Below are positions 25,056 to 33,443 of a stretch of DNA of 64,000 nucleotides, one piece after another. The stretch's first letter is position 1. Each line of letters opens with the position of its first letter. The translations under genes and the position numbers were made by a program. Source of the stretch: UBA3871 sp002392265 (GTDB lineage: Bacteria; Bacillota; Clostridia; Peptostreptococcales; Anaerovoracaceae); the NCBI GenBank assembly GCA_946614255.1, contig CAMOGS010000002.1, forward strand, positions 1-64,000, read 5' to 3'. Under the pieces are notes generated by a model. The model worked only from the letters and a program-made list of their open reading frames with translations, had not been told where the DNA came from and ran no database searches.

Positions 25056-25069
25056 TTTCACGTGAAACA
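25054..25069. promoter_or_regulatory. parS centromere site, perfect
   Basis: TGTTTCACGTGAAACA, the exact consensus of chromosomal parS sites, 78 bp before parA. ParB loads here for origin segregation and possibly local control of parAB. Confidence 0.95.
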
Positions 25070-25146
25070 TCATTTTTTAGTAGTATTTTATGGCTCTATA
25101 ATGTATAATATCATTTGGAAGGTAAATCGGAGAGGAGGAGCTTACT

Positions 25147-25920
25147 TTGGGTAAAGCTATAGCAATTTTTAATCAAAAAGGCGGCGTTGGAAAGACAACG
25201 ACAAATATCAATCTGGCAGCATGTCTTGCCATAAAAAACAAAAAAGTATTGATTATAGACATTGATCCGCAGGGCAACACGACCAGCGGCGTAGGCATTG
25301 CGAAGGACGGCCTTGATTACACCAGCTACGACATTCTGGTGGACAAAAAGGTTTCGGCTGAAAAATGCATCATGAAGACTTCTGTTAAAAATCTCGATAT
25401 CATACCTGCATCGGTAAATCTTGCCGGCGCGGAAATCGAGCTTGTAAAAATGGGAGACGGCAGAGAAAGAAGATTAAAGGCAGCAATCGATGCGGTAAAG
25501 GGTAAATATGATTACATCTTTATCGATTGTCCACCATCGCTCGGACTTTTGACAATAAACTCGCTGACAGCAGTAGACAGCGTTCTGATTCCCATTCAGT
25601 GCGAATTCTATGCTCTTGAAGGTGTCAGTCAGCTCGTCAGCACTATCGACCTGGTAAAGAAATCACATAATCCGGGTCTGGAGATTCAGGGTGTAATTCT
25701 GTCAATGTTTGACGGCAGAACGAATCTCTCCATTCAGGTCGTACAGGAAGTAAAGAAATACTTCAAGGGAAAGGTATACACAACGGTTATTCCGCGCAAC
25801 GTCAGACTTGCAGAGGCACCGAGCTATGGTATGCCTATTACGGAATACGATCCTAAATCAAAGGGCGCAGAGGCTTATATGGAATTTGCCGAAGAGTTCC
25901 TTGAATTAGAGGAGGACTAG
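25147..25920 (+). CDS. parA: Chromosome partitioning ATPase ParA (Soj)
   Basis: A 257-residue Walker-type ATPase that moves the ParB-bound origin and, in Bacillus, also regulates DnaA. The deviant Walker A K-G-G-V-G-K-T-T is at about 11-18, with I-D-I-D-P-Q-G-N-T-T and I-D-C-P-P-S-L-G-L-L-T later, the ParA hallmark. The start is TTG at 25147, decided by GAGGAGG eight to ten bases upstream. parB begins one base after its stop. Confidence 0.96.
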   Translation: MGKAIAIFNQKGGVGKTTTNINLAACLAIKNKKVLIIDIDPQGNTTSGVGIAKDGLDYTSYDILVDKKVSAEKCIMKTSVKNLDIIPASVNLAGAEIELVKMGDGRERRLKAAIDAVKGKYDYIFIDCPPSLGLLTINSLTAVDSVLIPIQCEFYALEGVSQLVSTIDLVKKSHNPGLEIQGVILSMFDGRTNLSIQVVQEVKKYFKGKVYTTVIPRNVRLAEAPSYGMPITEYDPKSKGAEAYMEFAEEFLELEED

Positions 25921-25921
25921 T

Positions 25922-26827
25922 ATGGCTACGAAGAAAAAGGGACTGGGCAGAGGGCTTGAAGAGCTTTTCGGAACGGTCGAAATAAAGACTTCGAATCAGA
26001 CTGCAAAGAATAGCACTGAAGCGGCAGAGGTTAATTCCGAAAACACCGTTCAGTATTTGGATATAAACAAGATTCGTCCAAATCAGGATCAGCCGCGAAA
26101 GAACTTCAACGAAGAAAAAATCGCCGAGCTTGCGGATTCGATAGTTCAGCACGGAATCATACAGCCGCTGCTTGTCAGAAAGGTAAAGAACGGATACGAA
26201 ATCGTAGCCGGTGAAAGAAGATACAGAGCAGCTCGCAAGGCAGGGCTTACTGAGGTTCCGTGTCTGGTAAGAGAGCTTACCGGAGAGCAGAACATGCTCC
26301 TCGCTATCATTGAAAACATGCAGCGCGAGGATTTGAACGCAATCGAAGAGGCCGAAGGCATAAACAAGATGATAAATGCTTACGGGCTGACTCAGGAGCA
26401 GGTTTCAAAGGCGGTTGGAAAGAGCCGTCCGTACATAACGAACTCGCTCAGACTGCTAAAGCTGCCTGAAGAAATTCGCGGCATGCTGGTGAATGAAGAA
26501 ATATCGACAGGACATGCCAGGGCGCTGATAAACGTAGAGGATGCGAAGAAGCAGCTCGTTTTAGCGCGCCGTGCAAAGGAAGAGGGCTTGTCGGTTCGCA
26601 TACTTGAACAGCTTGCAGGCCAGCTTACCTCTACGGCAAAGCCGAGCAAAAAAGCCGCAAAAAAGAAAAAGGATCCCGATCTTGCCAGAGTAGAGGAAGA
26701 GCTCAAAAAGGCAGTGGGGACAAAGGTTAATATTCACGGCAAAGCAGGAAAGGGCAGAATAGAAATCGAATATTATTCAAAGGATGAGCTTGAAAGACTG
26801 ATTGACCTGCTTCGGTCGTTGCAATAG
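25922..26827 (+). CDS. parB: Chromosome partitioning protein ParB (Spo0J)
   Basis: ParB is the CTP-dependent DNA clamp that loads at parS. The 301-residue protein has the N-terminal K-K-G-L-G-R-G-L motif that stimulates ParA. The CTPase/ParB-N domain includes I-V-A-G-E-R-R-Y-R-A-A and E-N-M-Q-R-E-D-L-N-A-I-E-E-A. A helix-turn-helix with Q-V-S-K-A-V-G-K-S-R-P-Y-I-T-N follows, then a C-terminal dimerisation domain. A Lys-rich linker is visible at about 240-250. Two parS sites lie within 1.7 kb upstream. Confidence 0.96.
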   Translation: MATKKKGLGRGLEELFGTVEIKTSNQTAKNSTEAAEVNSENTVQYLDINKIRPNQDQPRKNFNEEKIAELADSIVQHGIIQPLLVRKVKNGYEIVAGERRYRAARKAGLTEVPCLVRELTGEQNMLLAIIENMQREDLNAIEEAEGINKMINAYGLTQEQVSKAVGKSRPYITNSLRLLKLPEEIRGMLVNEEISTGHARALINVEDAKKQLVLARRAKEEGLSVRILEQLAGQLTSTAKPSKKAAKKKKDPDLARVEEELKKAVGTKVNIHGKAGKGRIEIEYYSKDELERLIDLLRSLQ

Positions 26828-26856
26828 AAAAATAAAAGGGATACAAGGGGAAGAAT

Positions 26857-27141
26857 ATGCCGGTAAAATTTGTGGCAATTGCATATGCGATTTGGAATCT
26901 GATAATCTTTTTGATGTATGGCATCGATAAACTCAAGGCAAAAAAAGATGCCCGGAGGATTAGTGAATTCACACTGCTTTGGTGCGCTTTTGTCATGGGA
27001 GGAGTCGGAGCATTTATAGGGAGCAAGGCCTTCCATCATAAAACGCAGAAGACCAAGTTCAGGATACTGCTACCGACGGCGCTACTTTTTAACATCGTTG
27101 TAATCGCTTGCTACATCTGCTGGGTAATCGGCATTATATAA
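26857..27141 (+). CDS. DUF1294-type small membrane protein
   Basis: A 94-residue protein with a first membrane helix at about 4-22, a conserved Y-G-I-D-K-L-K-A-K block, then F-V-M-G-G-V-G-A-F-I-G and H-H-K-T-Q-K-T-K-F. It ends in a membrane helix at about 72-92. This is the DUF1294 pattern as I know it; the family has no assigned function. AAGGGG lies five to eight bases before the ATG. It follows parB by 29 bp and may be read from the same transcript. Confidence 0.8.
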   Translation: MPVKFVAIAYAIWNLIIFLMYGIDKLKAKKDARRISEFTLLWCAFVMGGVGAFIGSKAFHHKTQKTKFRILLPTALLFNIVVIACYICWVIGII

Positions 27142-27167
27142 TCCATTTATAGATATAACGATTCTAT

Positions 27168-27208
27168 GGACAGTTCGAAAACCTCCTGTCCTAAAATAAA
27201 ACTAGGAG
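27168..27208 (+). promoter_or_regulatory. preQ1-I riboswitch controlling the queuosine-precursor transporter
   Basis: A short stem GGACAG / CTGTCC (27168-27173 with 27186-27191) encloses a 12-nt loop beginning TTCG and containing ACCTC. An A-rich tail TAAAATAAAACTAGGAG follows. This is the compact H-type pseudoknot plan of preQ1-I aptamers: CCU in the loop can pair with AGG in the tail. The tail contains the ribosome site GGAG, so ligand binding would hide it and block translation. The next gene is a queuosine-precursor transporter family member, which fits. Confidence 0.8.
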
Positions 27209-27215
27209 AAAACAA

Positions 27216-27926
27216 ATGAATAATGAAACACTTTTGGTACTGAGCATAATCGTGCTTTACGGCTTGGTTCTGCTTTGGTACAAACTATTCGGTAAAGTAG
27301 GACTTTATGTGTATGTGGGGCTTATCACAGTCGTTGCAAACATTGAAGTCCTTATTCTTGTGGATGCTTTCGGTATGGAGCAAACCTTGGGCAATGTGCT
27401 CTTTGCTTCCATATTCCTAGCGACCGACATTCTGTCGGAAAAGGAAGGCAAGGCCGCGGCAAACCGTGCGGTGCACATAGGCTGTATGACAATGATAAGC
27501 TTTATACTTATCAGTCAGAGTTGGCTACTCTACACGCCGTCGGCAAACGATTGGGCATCGGAGAGCTTCCACGTGCTCTTTACGGCGGCACCGAGAATTA
27601 TGGTTGCCAGCCTCGTAGTCTACGCGATTTCGCAAAAGCTTGATGTGTGGCTTTATCATGCAATCTGGAAGGCAACCGAAAAGGCAACGCTTTCCAGAGA
27701 CCGCCTCTTGTGGGTGAGAAACAATGGCTCCACATTGACAAGCCAGCTTGTGAACACGGTGCTTTATAATGTTCTGGCATTTGCGGGGACATATGACGTA
27801 AAGACGCTCATCAGCATCATTGTTGCAGGCTACGTAATTTATATAGTCACTTCGGTTTGCGACACACCGGCGCTTTACATAGCGCGCCGCATGAAGGTTC
27901 AGGATGCCGAAAAGGTGACGAAATAG
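27216..27926 (+). CDS. yhhQ: Queuosine precursor transporter (YhhQ/VUT family)
   Basis: A 236-residue integral membrane protein with about six helices, matching the YhhQ/DUF165 family that imports queuosine precursors such as preQ0 or preQ1. The family blocks V-V-A-N-I-E-V-L and the A-T-D-I-L-S-E-K-E-G-K region (about residues 70-80) are visible. Membrane segments occupy about 5-24, 29-48, 60-76, 92-108 and 185-215. The upstream preQ1-type riboswitch, which encloses the ribosome site, supports the assignment. No queuosine biosynthesis genes are in the window, so the host may salvage it. Confidence 0.85.
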   Translation: MNNETLLVLSIIVLYGLVLLWYKLFGKVGLYVYVGLITVVANIEVLILVDAFGMEQTLGNVLFASIFLATDILSEKEGKAAANRAVHIGCMTMISFILISQSWLLYTPSANDWASESFHVLFTAAPRIMVASLVVYAISQKLDVWLYHAIWKATEKATLSRDRLLWVRNNGSTLTSQLVNTVLYNVLAFAGTYDVKTLISIIVAGYVIYIVTSVCDTPALYIARRMKVQDAEKVTK

Positions 27927-27944
27927 AAACACAAAAGGAAAATT

Positions 27945-28868
27945 ATGGCAGCAAGTGCGATAGAAAAACTGGATAATGAAGAGGCGTTTGAAGCGCAAGG
28001 ATCACAGGGAAATAAAATGATTCCGGTGATGATTTGCGCACAGCTGATGTTCGGAACAACCGCGATATTTACAAAGCTTGCAGGATTGCCGGCCAGCTTT
28101 ATCTGTATGAGCAGAGGGTGTCTTGGCTTTATATTTTTGCTTTTTCTTTATGCTGTAATAGGAGTAAAGATAGATTTTTCGGCGATTCGAAAGAATTTGG
28201 TGCTCCTGATTATCACCGGCGCATCGCTTGCCATGCATTGGATTTTGGTATATGAGTCGTATGCGTATACGAGAGTTGCCACATCTTCGCTTTGCTTTTA
28301 TACGGCCCCGATATTCGTCATTTTGGCGGGACCGTTTGTGGTCGGCGAAAAGATGACGGTAAAGAAGATGCTGTGTGTGCTTGCTGCGCTGCTCGGATTG
28401 AGCTTTTTAAGCGGCTTTTGGCAAGCAGGCGGCAGTGTCGGGAAAGAGCTTCCCGGCATACTTTTATCGCTCTCGGGTGCGATGCTCTATGCGATGGAGA
28501 TATTCTTGTGCAAGAAATTAAAAGGGATTTCATCCTATGATGTGACAATAGTGAACATGCTGATGGTTTTCATTGTGTCGTCAGTGAATGTGGCGTTCCG
28601 CGTTGACGTTTCGGCGATACAATTCGGCGGGCTCTCTGTTGTTATCCTGTTTATCCTCGGGGCGATGAATACGGCTACGGCGTATGTTCTGTATTTCAAA
28701 GCCTTTCGCGGTATGCAAGCGCACAGTGTGGCGATGATGTCATACATTTCACCGGTAACAACGGTGTTCTTGTCGGCACTGGTGCTGAGAGAGAGTCTCG
28801 ATGTCTACGATTTACTCGGCGGCATCCTCATCCTCGGCGCATGCTTTGTGAATGAGATGAAGAGATAA
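27945..28868 (+). CDS. EamA/DMT family transporter
   Basis: The 307-residue protein has a ~25-residue hydrophilic N-terminus and then ten predicted membrane helices arranged as two repeats, as in EamA drug/metabolite exporters. The first repeat begins M-I-C-A-Q-L-M-F-G-T-T-A-I-F; the second ends S-Y-I-S-P-V-T-T-V-F-L-S-A-L-V-L-R-E-S-L, a common EamA end. The substrate cannot be inferred. It follows the queuosine transporter by 18 bp with AAAGGA before the ATG, so the two are probably co-transcribed and both may respond to the riboswitch only at the level of the first gene's translation. Confidence 0.85.
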   Translation: MAASAIEKLDNEEAFEAQGSQGNKMIPVMICAQLMFGTTAIFTKLAGLPASFICMSRGCLGFIFLLFLYAVIGVKIDFSAIRKNLVLLIITGASLAMHWILVYESYAYTRVATSSLCFYTAPIFVILAGPFVVGEKMTVKKMLCVLAALLGLSFLSGFWQAGGSVGKELPGILLSLSGAMLYAMEIFLCKKLKGISSYDVTIVNMLMVFIVSSVNVAFRVDVSAIQFGGLSVVILFILGAMNTATAYVLYFKAFRGMQAHSVAMMSYISPVTTVFLSALVLRESLDVYDLLGGILILGACFVNEMKR

Positions 28869-28920
28869 AAAGTCGCACTTGCTGATAATTTTTCTCGGAA
28901 ACACCCTCCAAAGCCTAAAG

Positions 28921-28949
28921 TTTATACCTTTTCCTGCCGATGATATAAT
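28921..28949 (+). promoter_or_regulatory. Probable promoter of the EF-hand-like gene
   Basis: TTTATA, 17-bp spacer, TATAAT; the -10 is perfect and the -35 weak. The gene starts 36 bp downstream. Confidence 0.55.
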
Positions 28950-28985
28950 TGTAGGTCTATCTATTTTACGCAAGGAGGCGATGAA

Positions 28986-30074
28986 ATGAGGATTGAAAGT
29001 TCAAACCTCGCTCTGCAGGGAAGCAGTTATTCAGCCACCGTAGTTAACACCTATCGCTCGCAAGAAGTAATTGCGATGAAGATGGTGGACCCTAACGCGC
29101 CGAACAATCCGGAACGTTCGATTACGCGTATAAGAGGAGACGACTATGAGGGAGGAGAAAATCCATTCCCTGAAGGCGAAAAAGACAAAGTTACTGTAAG
29201 CACACAGCCGCAAGTTGTCCACAAAGCAAACTCCCTCGGAGGCTATTCTACTTTGATGACGCGCAACAAGTTACGTATGATGATACTTGAACAGCTGCTT
29301 CAAAGACTGAATGGTTCCGGCGAGAAGTTCCACAGCCACTCGGAGGCTCCGCAATCGACAGGCTATGACAGCAGAGGACAGGCAGTTCTTTCTGCCCCTT
29401 CTCGGCAAATGGCAACGGTCGTAAGAGATACCTTTGAAATGGAAACTGTTAGAGAAGAAGGCTTTTCCTTTTCTGCAAAAGGTTCTGTGGTAACGGGCGA
29501 CGGAAGGAGTATTAATCTCGAGCTGAATTTCTCGTTCAGCCAGAGTTTCCGTACTTCAACAACAATCGTAAGTGAAATCGAAAGAAGACTGGTTGACCCT
29601 CTGGTAATCAGCTTTGACGGAAAAATGCCTGAGCTTGCCGACAATACCATGTCCTTTGACCTGGATTGCGACGGAATGCCGGATGATATGAGGATGATGA
29701 AGCCGGGCAGCGGCTTCATCGCTCTCGACAAGAACGAAAACGGCAGGATCGACGATGGCAGTGAGCTCTTCGGACCGGCTAACGGAGACGGTTTCAAGGA
29801 GCTTGCAAAGTATGACGAAGACGGAAACGGTTGGATTGATGAAGACGACTCCATTTTCGGGAAACTGAAAATCTGGAGTGCGGACAGCCACGGAAGAGAG
29901 CATCTTGACTCTATCGAGGAGCACGGCATAGGTGCCCTTTACCTCGGTATTGCAAAGACTGAGATGAATCTTTTGAATGAAGCGCAAAACACCGGTAAGC
30001 TCCAAAAGAGCGGTCTTGTTTTGCTGGAAGGTGGAGAAAGCAGAATGATGCAAGAAATCGACCTACGTATCTGA
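28986..30074 (+). CDS. Protein with EF-hand-like calcium loops, function unknown
   Basis: A 362-residue protein without a signal peptide or membrane helix. The first ~200 residues are polar with no motif I recognise. The C-terminal third (about 215-310) contains three acidic loops resembling calcium-binding EF-hand or dockerin loops: D-L-D-C-D-G-M-P-D-D, D-K-N-E-N-G-R-I-D-D-G-S-E and D-E-D-G-N-G-W-I-D-E-D-D. Between them are G-S-G-F-I-A-L and L-F-G-P-A-N-G-D-G-F. This C-terminal block is one I know as a recurring region in uncharacterised bacterial proteins, some of them secreted by non-classical routes. AAGGAGG lies seven to ten bases before the ATG. It is a single-gene unit with its own promoter and terminator. 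Confidence 0.7.
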   Translation: MRIESSNLALQGSSYSATVVNTYRSQEVIAMKMVDPNAPNNPERSITRIRGDDYEGGENPFPEGEKDKVTVSTQPQVVHKANSLGGYSTLMTRNKLRMMILEQLLQRLNGSGEKFHSHSEAPQSTGYDSRGQAVLSAPSRQMATVVRDTFEMETVREEGFSFSAKGSVVTGDGRSINLELNFSFSQSFRTSTTIVSEIERRLVDPLVISFDGKMPELADNTMSFDLDCDGMPDDMRMMKPGSGFIALDKNENGRIDDGSELFGPANGDGFKELAKYDEDGNGWIDEDDSIFGKLKIWSADSHGREHLDSIEEHGIGALYLGIAKTEMNLLNEAQNTGKLQKSGLVLLEGGESRMMQEIDLRI

Positions 30075-30130
30075 CGCAAAACTACAATAACGGAGAGCAA
30101 GAGAAGGACCTACAACAGCTCACCGTAAAA

Positions 30131-30164
30131 GGAAGAAGCAGGCGTAAACCTGCTTCTTCTTTAT
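30131..30164 (+). terminator. Intrinsic terminator after the EF-hand-like gene
   Basis: Stem GAAGAAGCAGG / CCTGCTTCTTC with a six-base loop, then CTTTATT. On the minus strand it also lies right after the tRNA-Ala 3' end and may end tRNA transcription. Confidence 0.75.
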
Positions 30165-30240
30165 TGGTGGAGCATAGGGGGATCGAACCCCTGACCTCCA
30201 GATTGCGAACCTGGCGCTCTCCCAGCTGAGCTAATGCCCC
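30165..30240 (-). tRNA. tRNA-Ala (anticodon CGC)
   Basis: 76 nt with an encoded CCA end. The acceptor GGGGCAT pairs with ATGCTCC and includes a G3-U70 wobble, the alanine identity mark. The T-loop is GGTTCGATCC. The anticodon loop is TTCGCAA closed by CCAGG / TCTGG, giving anticodon CGC (reads GCG). Confidence 0.95.
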
Positions 30241-30244
30241 ATTT

Positions 30245-30321
30245 TGGTGCGTCCGATGGGGCTCGAACCCACGGCCTTTCGCTTCGGAGGCGAACACTCT
30301 ATCCAACTGAGCTACGGACGC
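30245..30321 (-). tRNA. tRNA-Arg (anticodon CCG)
   Basis: 77 nt with encoded CCA. The acceptor GCGTCCG pairs with CGGACGC. The anticodon loop CTCCGAA is closed by TTCGC / GCGAA, giving anticodon CCG (reads CGG). It lies four bases upstream of tRNA-Ala on the same strand, so both come from one transcript. Confidence 0.95.
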
Positions 30322-30364
30322 ATATTACTGTTAGATTATATCAAAAACCAGGGCTTTTGCGCAA

Positions 30365-30427
30365 GGCGAATTTAGGGACAGGCACCAAAGTGGAAAAAAT
30401 TCCACTTTGGTGCCTGTCCCCAGATTA
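30365..30427. repeat. GGGGACAGG-type palindromic repeat, copy 3 (most regular)
   Basis: GGGACAGGCACCAAAGTGGAA, four As, then its exact complement: a 21-bp perfect inverted repeat. It ends CAGATTAG, as copy 2 does. An extended -10 promoter (TGG then TATAAT at 30435) begins eight bases to the right and should serve the MATE gene. Confidence 0.9.
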
Positions 30428-30469
30428 GATGTGGTATAATGGGGCGAGGAGGAAAAGGGATATATTAAA

Positions 30470-31804
30470 ATGATCGAGGGACATATCAAACGAAGTATAT
30501 TGTTGTTTGCTCTACCCATATTTTTAGGGCAGCTGATGCAGCAGCTTTACAATATAGCGGATTCGATTATAGTAGGAAAATGCATAAATGCGGTTGCGCT
30601 TGCTGCAGTCAGTGCGACAGGCAGCCTGATATTTCTTTTCACGGGCTTTGTTCAAGGCTTGTTTGTCGGAATGGGCGTAATCATAGGCATCCGATTTGGA
30701 GCCGGAGATTACAAGGCACTTTCCAAAGCAGCTCACACAGGAGTTGCGTTTGGCTTTATAGCGGGCTTTGCGATGACTGTTGCGGGAGTAGCGCTTACGC
30801 CATGGGTACTGGAGCTGATGGGAACGCCGGATGATGTTATGGGAGATGCGGTTTTGTACCTTCGTATATTCTTCATCGGCGGAATCTTTAGCGTCGTATA
30901 CAACACCTGCTGCGGAGTTTTCCAGGCTGTCGGCGATAGCAGGCATCCTCTCTATTATTTGGTTATCAGTTCGCTTCTGAACATTGCACTTGACATGCTG
31001 TTTATCATGGTGCTGGGTATCGGCATCGCAGGAGCGGCAATTGCGACGGTTATTGCGCAGCTTGTAGCAGCACTCCTCGCATTTACAAAGCTTTTGAGGG
31101 TAGACGGGCCAGATCGGATAAGTATTAAAGAAATAAAGATAGATGTAAGCATGCTGAAAGACGAACTGGCGCTTGGCATTCCTTCGGGAATACAAAACTC
31201 GGTCATCTCACTTGCAAACGTCATCGTCCAGGCGAACATCAACGCCTTTGATTCGCTTGCCATGGCGGGCTGTGGATCTTATTCAAAGCTTGAGGGCTTT
31301 GCGTTCCTGCCGATAGTCAGCTTTGCTATGGCGCTTACTACTTTTGTAAGCCAGAATATCGGAGCGAGACAGTATGACAGGGCCAGGTCGGGTGCGCGGT
31401 TTGGCATATTAAGCGGTGTCATCGGAGCTGAGATAATAGGGGCGATAATGTTCATCTTTGCGCCGTTTTTCATCTCATTCTTTTCGGACGATCCGGAGGT
31501 AATTGCCTTTGGTGTAAAGCAGGCCCACGTGGAGTGCTTGTTCTACTGCCTGCTCTCGTACAATCATACGATGGCGGGAGTGCTGCGCGGTGCGGGAAAG
31601 ACAAAGGTGCCGATGGCAGTCATGCTTATCTGCTGGTGCCTGATCCGTATAACGTACATAACGGTTGCGGTAAGGCTGGTGCCGGTTATAACGACGATAT
31701 TCATCGCTTATCCTCTGACATGGAGCCTCAGCGCAATATTATTCACGATTTATTATTTGAAGGTTAAAGTCCTTCGAAACCCAAGGGAGAACGTTAAAAT
31801 ATGA
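30470..31804 (+). CDS. MATE family multidrug/metabolite efflux transporter
   Basis: The 444-residue protein has twelve membrane helices in two six-helix halves, the MATE fold, which uses a sodium or proton gradient to export cationic compounds. The N-terminus I-K-R-S-I-L-L-F-A-L-P-I-F-L-G-Q-L-M-Q-Q-L-Y-N is split here for brevity but is the classic MATE opening. It continues D-S-I-I-V-G-K and G-I-R-F-G-A-G-D. The second half starts near S-L-A-N-V-I-V-Q-A-N-I-N. The stop overlaps the next gene (ATGA), so the two are translationally coupled. Substrate unknown. Confidence 0.9.
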   Translation: MIEGHIKRSILLFALPIFLGQLMQQLYNIADSIIVGKCINAVALAAVSATGSLIFLFTGFVQGLFVGMGVIIGIRFGAGDYKALSKAAHTGVAFGFIAGFAMTVAGVALTPWVLELMGTPDDVMGDAVLYLRIFFIGGIFSVVYNTCCGVFQAVGDSRHPLYYLVISSLLNIALDMLFIMVLGIGIAGAAIATVIAQLVAALLAFTKLLRVDGPDRISIKEIKIDVSMLKDELALGIPSGIQNSVISLANVIVQANINAFDSLAMAGCGSYSKLEGFAFLPIVSFAMALTTFVSQNIGARQYDRARSGARFGILSGVIGAEIIGAIMFIFAPFFISFFSDDPEVIAFGVKQAHVECLFYCLLSYNHTMAGVLRGAGKTKVPMAVMLICWCLIRITYITVAVRLVPVITTIFIAYPLTWSLSAILFTIYYLKVKVLRNPRENVKI

Positions 31805-33429
31805 GGAAAAAGAAAAGCATAAAATCAATATTGTTACTTCTGCTTGCAGCCATTGTTATAGCAGTAATGCTGCTTCCTGCGGAAGATGAAGACAAAGCCG
31901 CAAGCGGCTCAACCTACGGCCGGGGCAGCACAGAGGCGAGCGCGGAAAAGTTCTGGAGCAGCGCAGTTCGCGATCCCCAGGTGGTGTTAAAGGGTAACGG
32001 CGAAGATACAGTAACAATTCTGGTCTATATGAATGGATCGGATCTTGAAACCGAAGACGGGCAGGCGAGCGTAGACCTCGAAGAAATGGTTGCTGCCGGC
32101 CAGTCGGACAAGGTAAACATTCTTGTGGAGACGCTGGGCACAAAGCAGTGGAACTCCAAATACAATATATCTTCAAAGGAAACGCAGATTCATAAAGTGG
32201 GAAAGGATGGCCTGACAACGGTCAGCACCGGAATGGGACAGCTTGACTGCACCAAAGAAGAGACCTTGCGGGATTTCATAAAGTGGGGTGCAAAGAACTA
32301 TCCTGCGGACAGGTACATACTGCTGCTTTGGGACCACGGTGGCGGGCCGGTATACGGCTTTGGCTCGGATGAGTTCAGGTCCGAAGACGAAGCGCTTACC
32401 ATAGACGAGATTCAGAGAGCGCTTGCAGGCGGAGGAGTGTATTTCGACTTTATAGGGATGGACTGCTGCATCATGGGATGCCTTGAGGTCTGCTGTGCTT
32501 GCTACGACTATTGTGACTACATGGTTCTGTCGGAAGACTTTGAGTCGGGGCTTGGCTGGGACTACACCCCTTGGCTGCGCAGCCTTTACAAGGATTCTTC
32601 AATCAGCACTCCCGAACTGGGAAAGATTATCGTTGAGTCGATGGTAAAGGCAAATCGGATAGACACAAACGGTGACGATGCAATCCTTGCGCTTGTGGAT
32701 GTGGGATGCACAAAGCTGGTCTACACGGCGTGGAAGGATTTTGCCTATGCAAATGAAGATGTGCTGCTCGGAAAGAACTACAGCCGCGCGGTACAGCCGA
32801 GAGGCAAAGCCCTGAAGAGCATGATTCGCGGCGAAAAGGGAATGTTCTCCGATTTCTTTGACCTGCTGGGAACGGACGATTATACGATAGCGGATTATTA
32901 TATTACGGATATAATGGAGGTTGCTTCGAGCATCAAATCGGATGAAAGCGATGCGCTCAGGGCAGCTCTCGACCAGATGATAGTCCACATGAACGCCTGC
33001 GGCGCAGACTCCGGAATGACAGGACTTGCTGTCAGTCTGCCTTATGGTGACAGTGAGTTCTATGCGGATATGGCGAGAATTTTCCTTAACTGCGGCTTTG
33101 ACCAGCCTTATGTGGCTTGGCTGAACAAGTTCACGACGGCAGACGGCTATTCGGACTTTTACGATTATGGCAGCTGGGATGCCGAGTGGGACGGCTGGGA
33201 CAGCTACGATGCTTACGAGGACTGGGACTGGAACGAGTGGGATTACTATGACGATTCTTCCTACTGGGAGGACAGCGAGTATTACTGGGAATCCGAAGAT
33301 TACTGCTATGACTGTAGCGGCGATGACTGGTACTACTGTAATGATTGGGATTACGATGATTGGGACTACGATGAATGGGATTATGACAACTGGGATTATG
33401 ACGACTGGTATGACTATGATTGGTACTAA
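31801..33429 (+). CDS. Clostripain-family (C11) cysteine peptidase with a Trp/Asp/Tyr repeat tail
   Basis: A 542-residue exported protein. Residues about 8-26 are one hydrophobic helix, a signal or membrane anchor. The clostripain-type catalytic pair is visible: His at about 179 in L-L-L-W-D-H-G-G-G and Cys at about 223 in G-M-D-C-C-I-M-G; clostripain cleaves after Arg in the type enzyme. The last ~95 residues are highly unusual: dense Asp, Trp, Tyr and Glu, ending in five-residue units of the form W-D-Y-D-D/E/N encoded by a 15-bp repeat. A similar tail occurs on the unrelated zinc-ribbon protein at 47737-48555. It is coupled to the MATE gene and followed by a hydrolase gene. Confidence 0.85.
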   Translation: MRKKKSIKSILLLLLAAIVIAVMLLPAEDEDKAASGSTYGRGSTEASAEKFWSSAVRDPQVVLKGNGEDTVTILVYMNGSDLETEDGQASVDLEEMVAAGQSDKVNILVETLGTKQWNSKYNISSKETQIHKVGKDGLTTVSTGMGQLDCTKEETLRDFIKWGAKNYPADRYILLLWDHGGGPVYGFGSDEFRSEDEALTIDEIQRALAGGGVYFDFIGMDCCIMGCLEVCCACYDYCDYMVLSEDFESGLGWDYTPWLRSLYKDSSISTPELGKIIVESMVKANRIDTNGDDAILALVDVGCTKLVYTAWKDFAYANEDVLLGKNYSRAVQPRGKALKSMIRGEKGMFSDFFDLLGTDDYTIADYYITDIMEVASSIKSDESDALRAALDQMIVHMNACGADSGMTGLAVSLPYGDSEFYADMARIFLNCGFDQPYVAWLNKFTTADGYSDFYDYGSWDAEWDGWDSYDAYEDWDWNEWDYYDDSSYWEDSEYYWESEDYCYDCSGDDWYYCNDWDYDDWDYDEWDYDNWDYDDWYDYDWY

Positions 33430-33443
33430 AGGAGGCCCGAAAT

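Noticed and set aside
30331..30519. Small minus-strand ORF over the GGGGACAGG repeat
   Set aside because: It is mostly the translated palindrome and has no ribosome site.
32462..33430. Frameshifted or broken protease gene
   Set aside because: The catalytic region and the tail are in one continuous frame, and the 15-bp repeat keeps phase, so the tail is truly coded.
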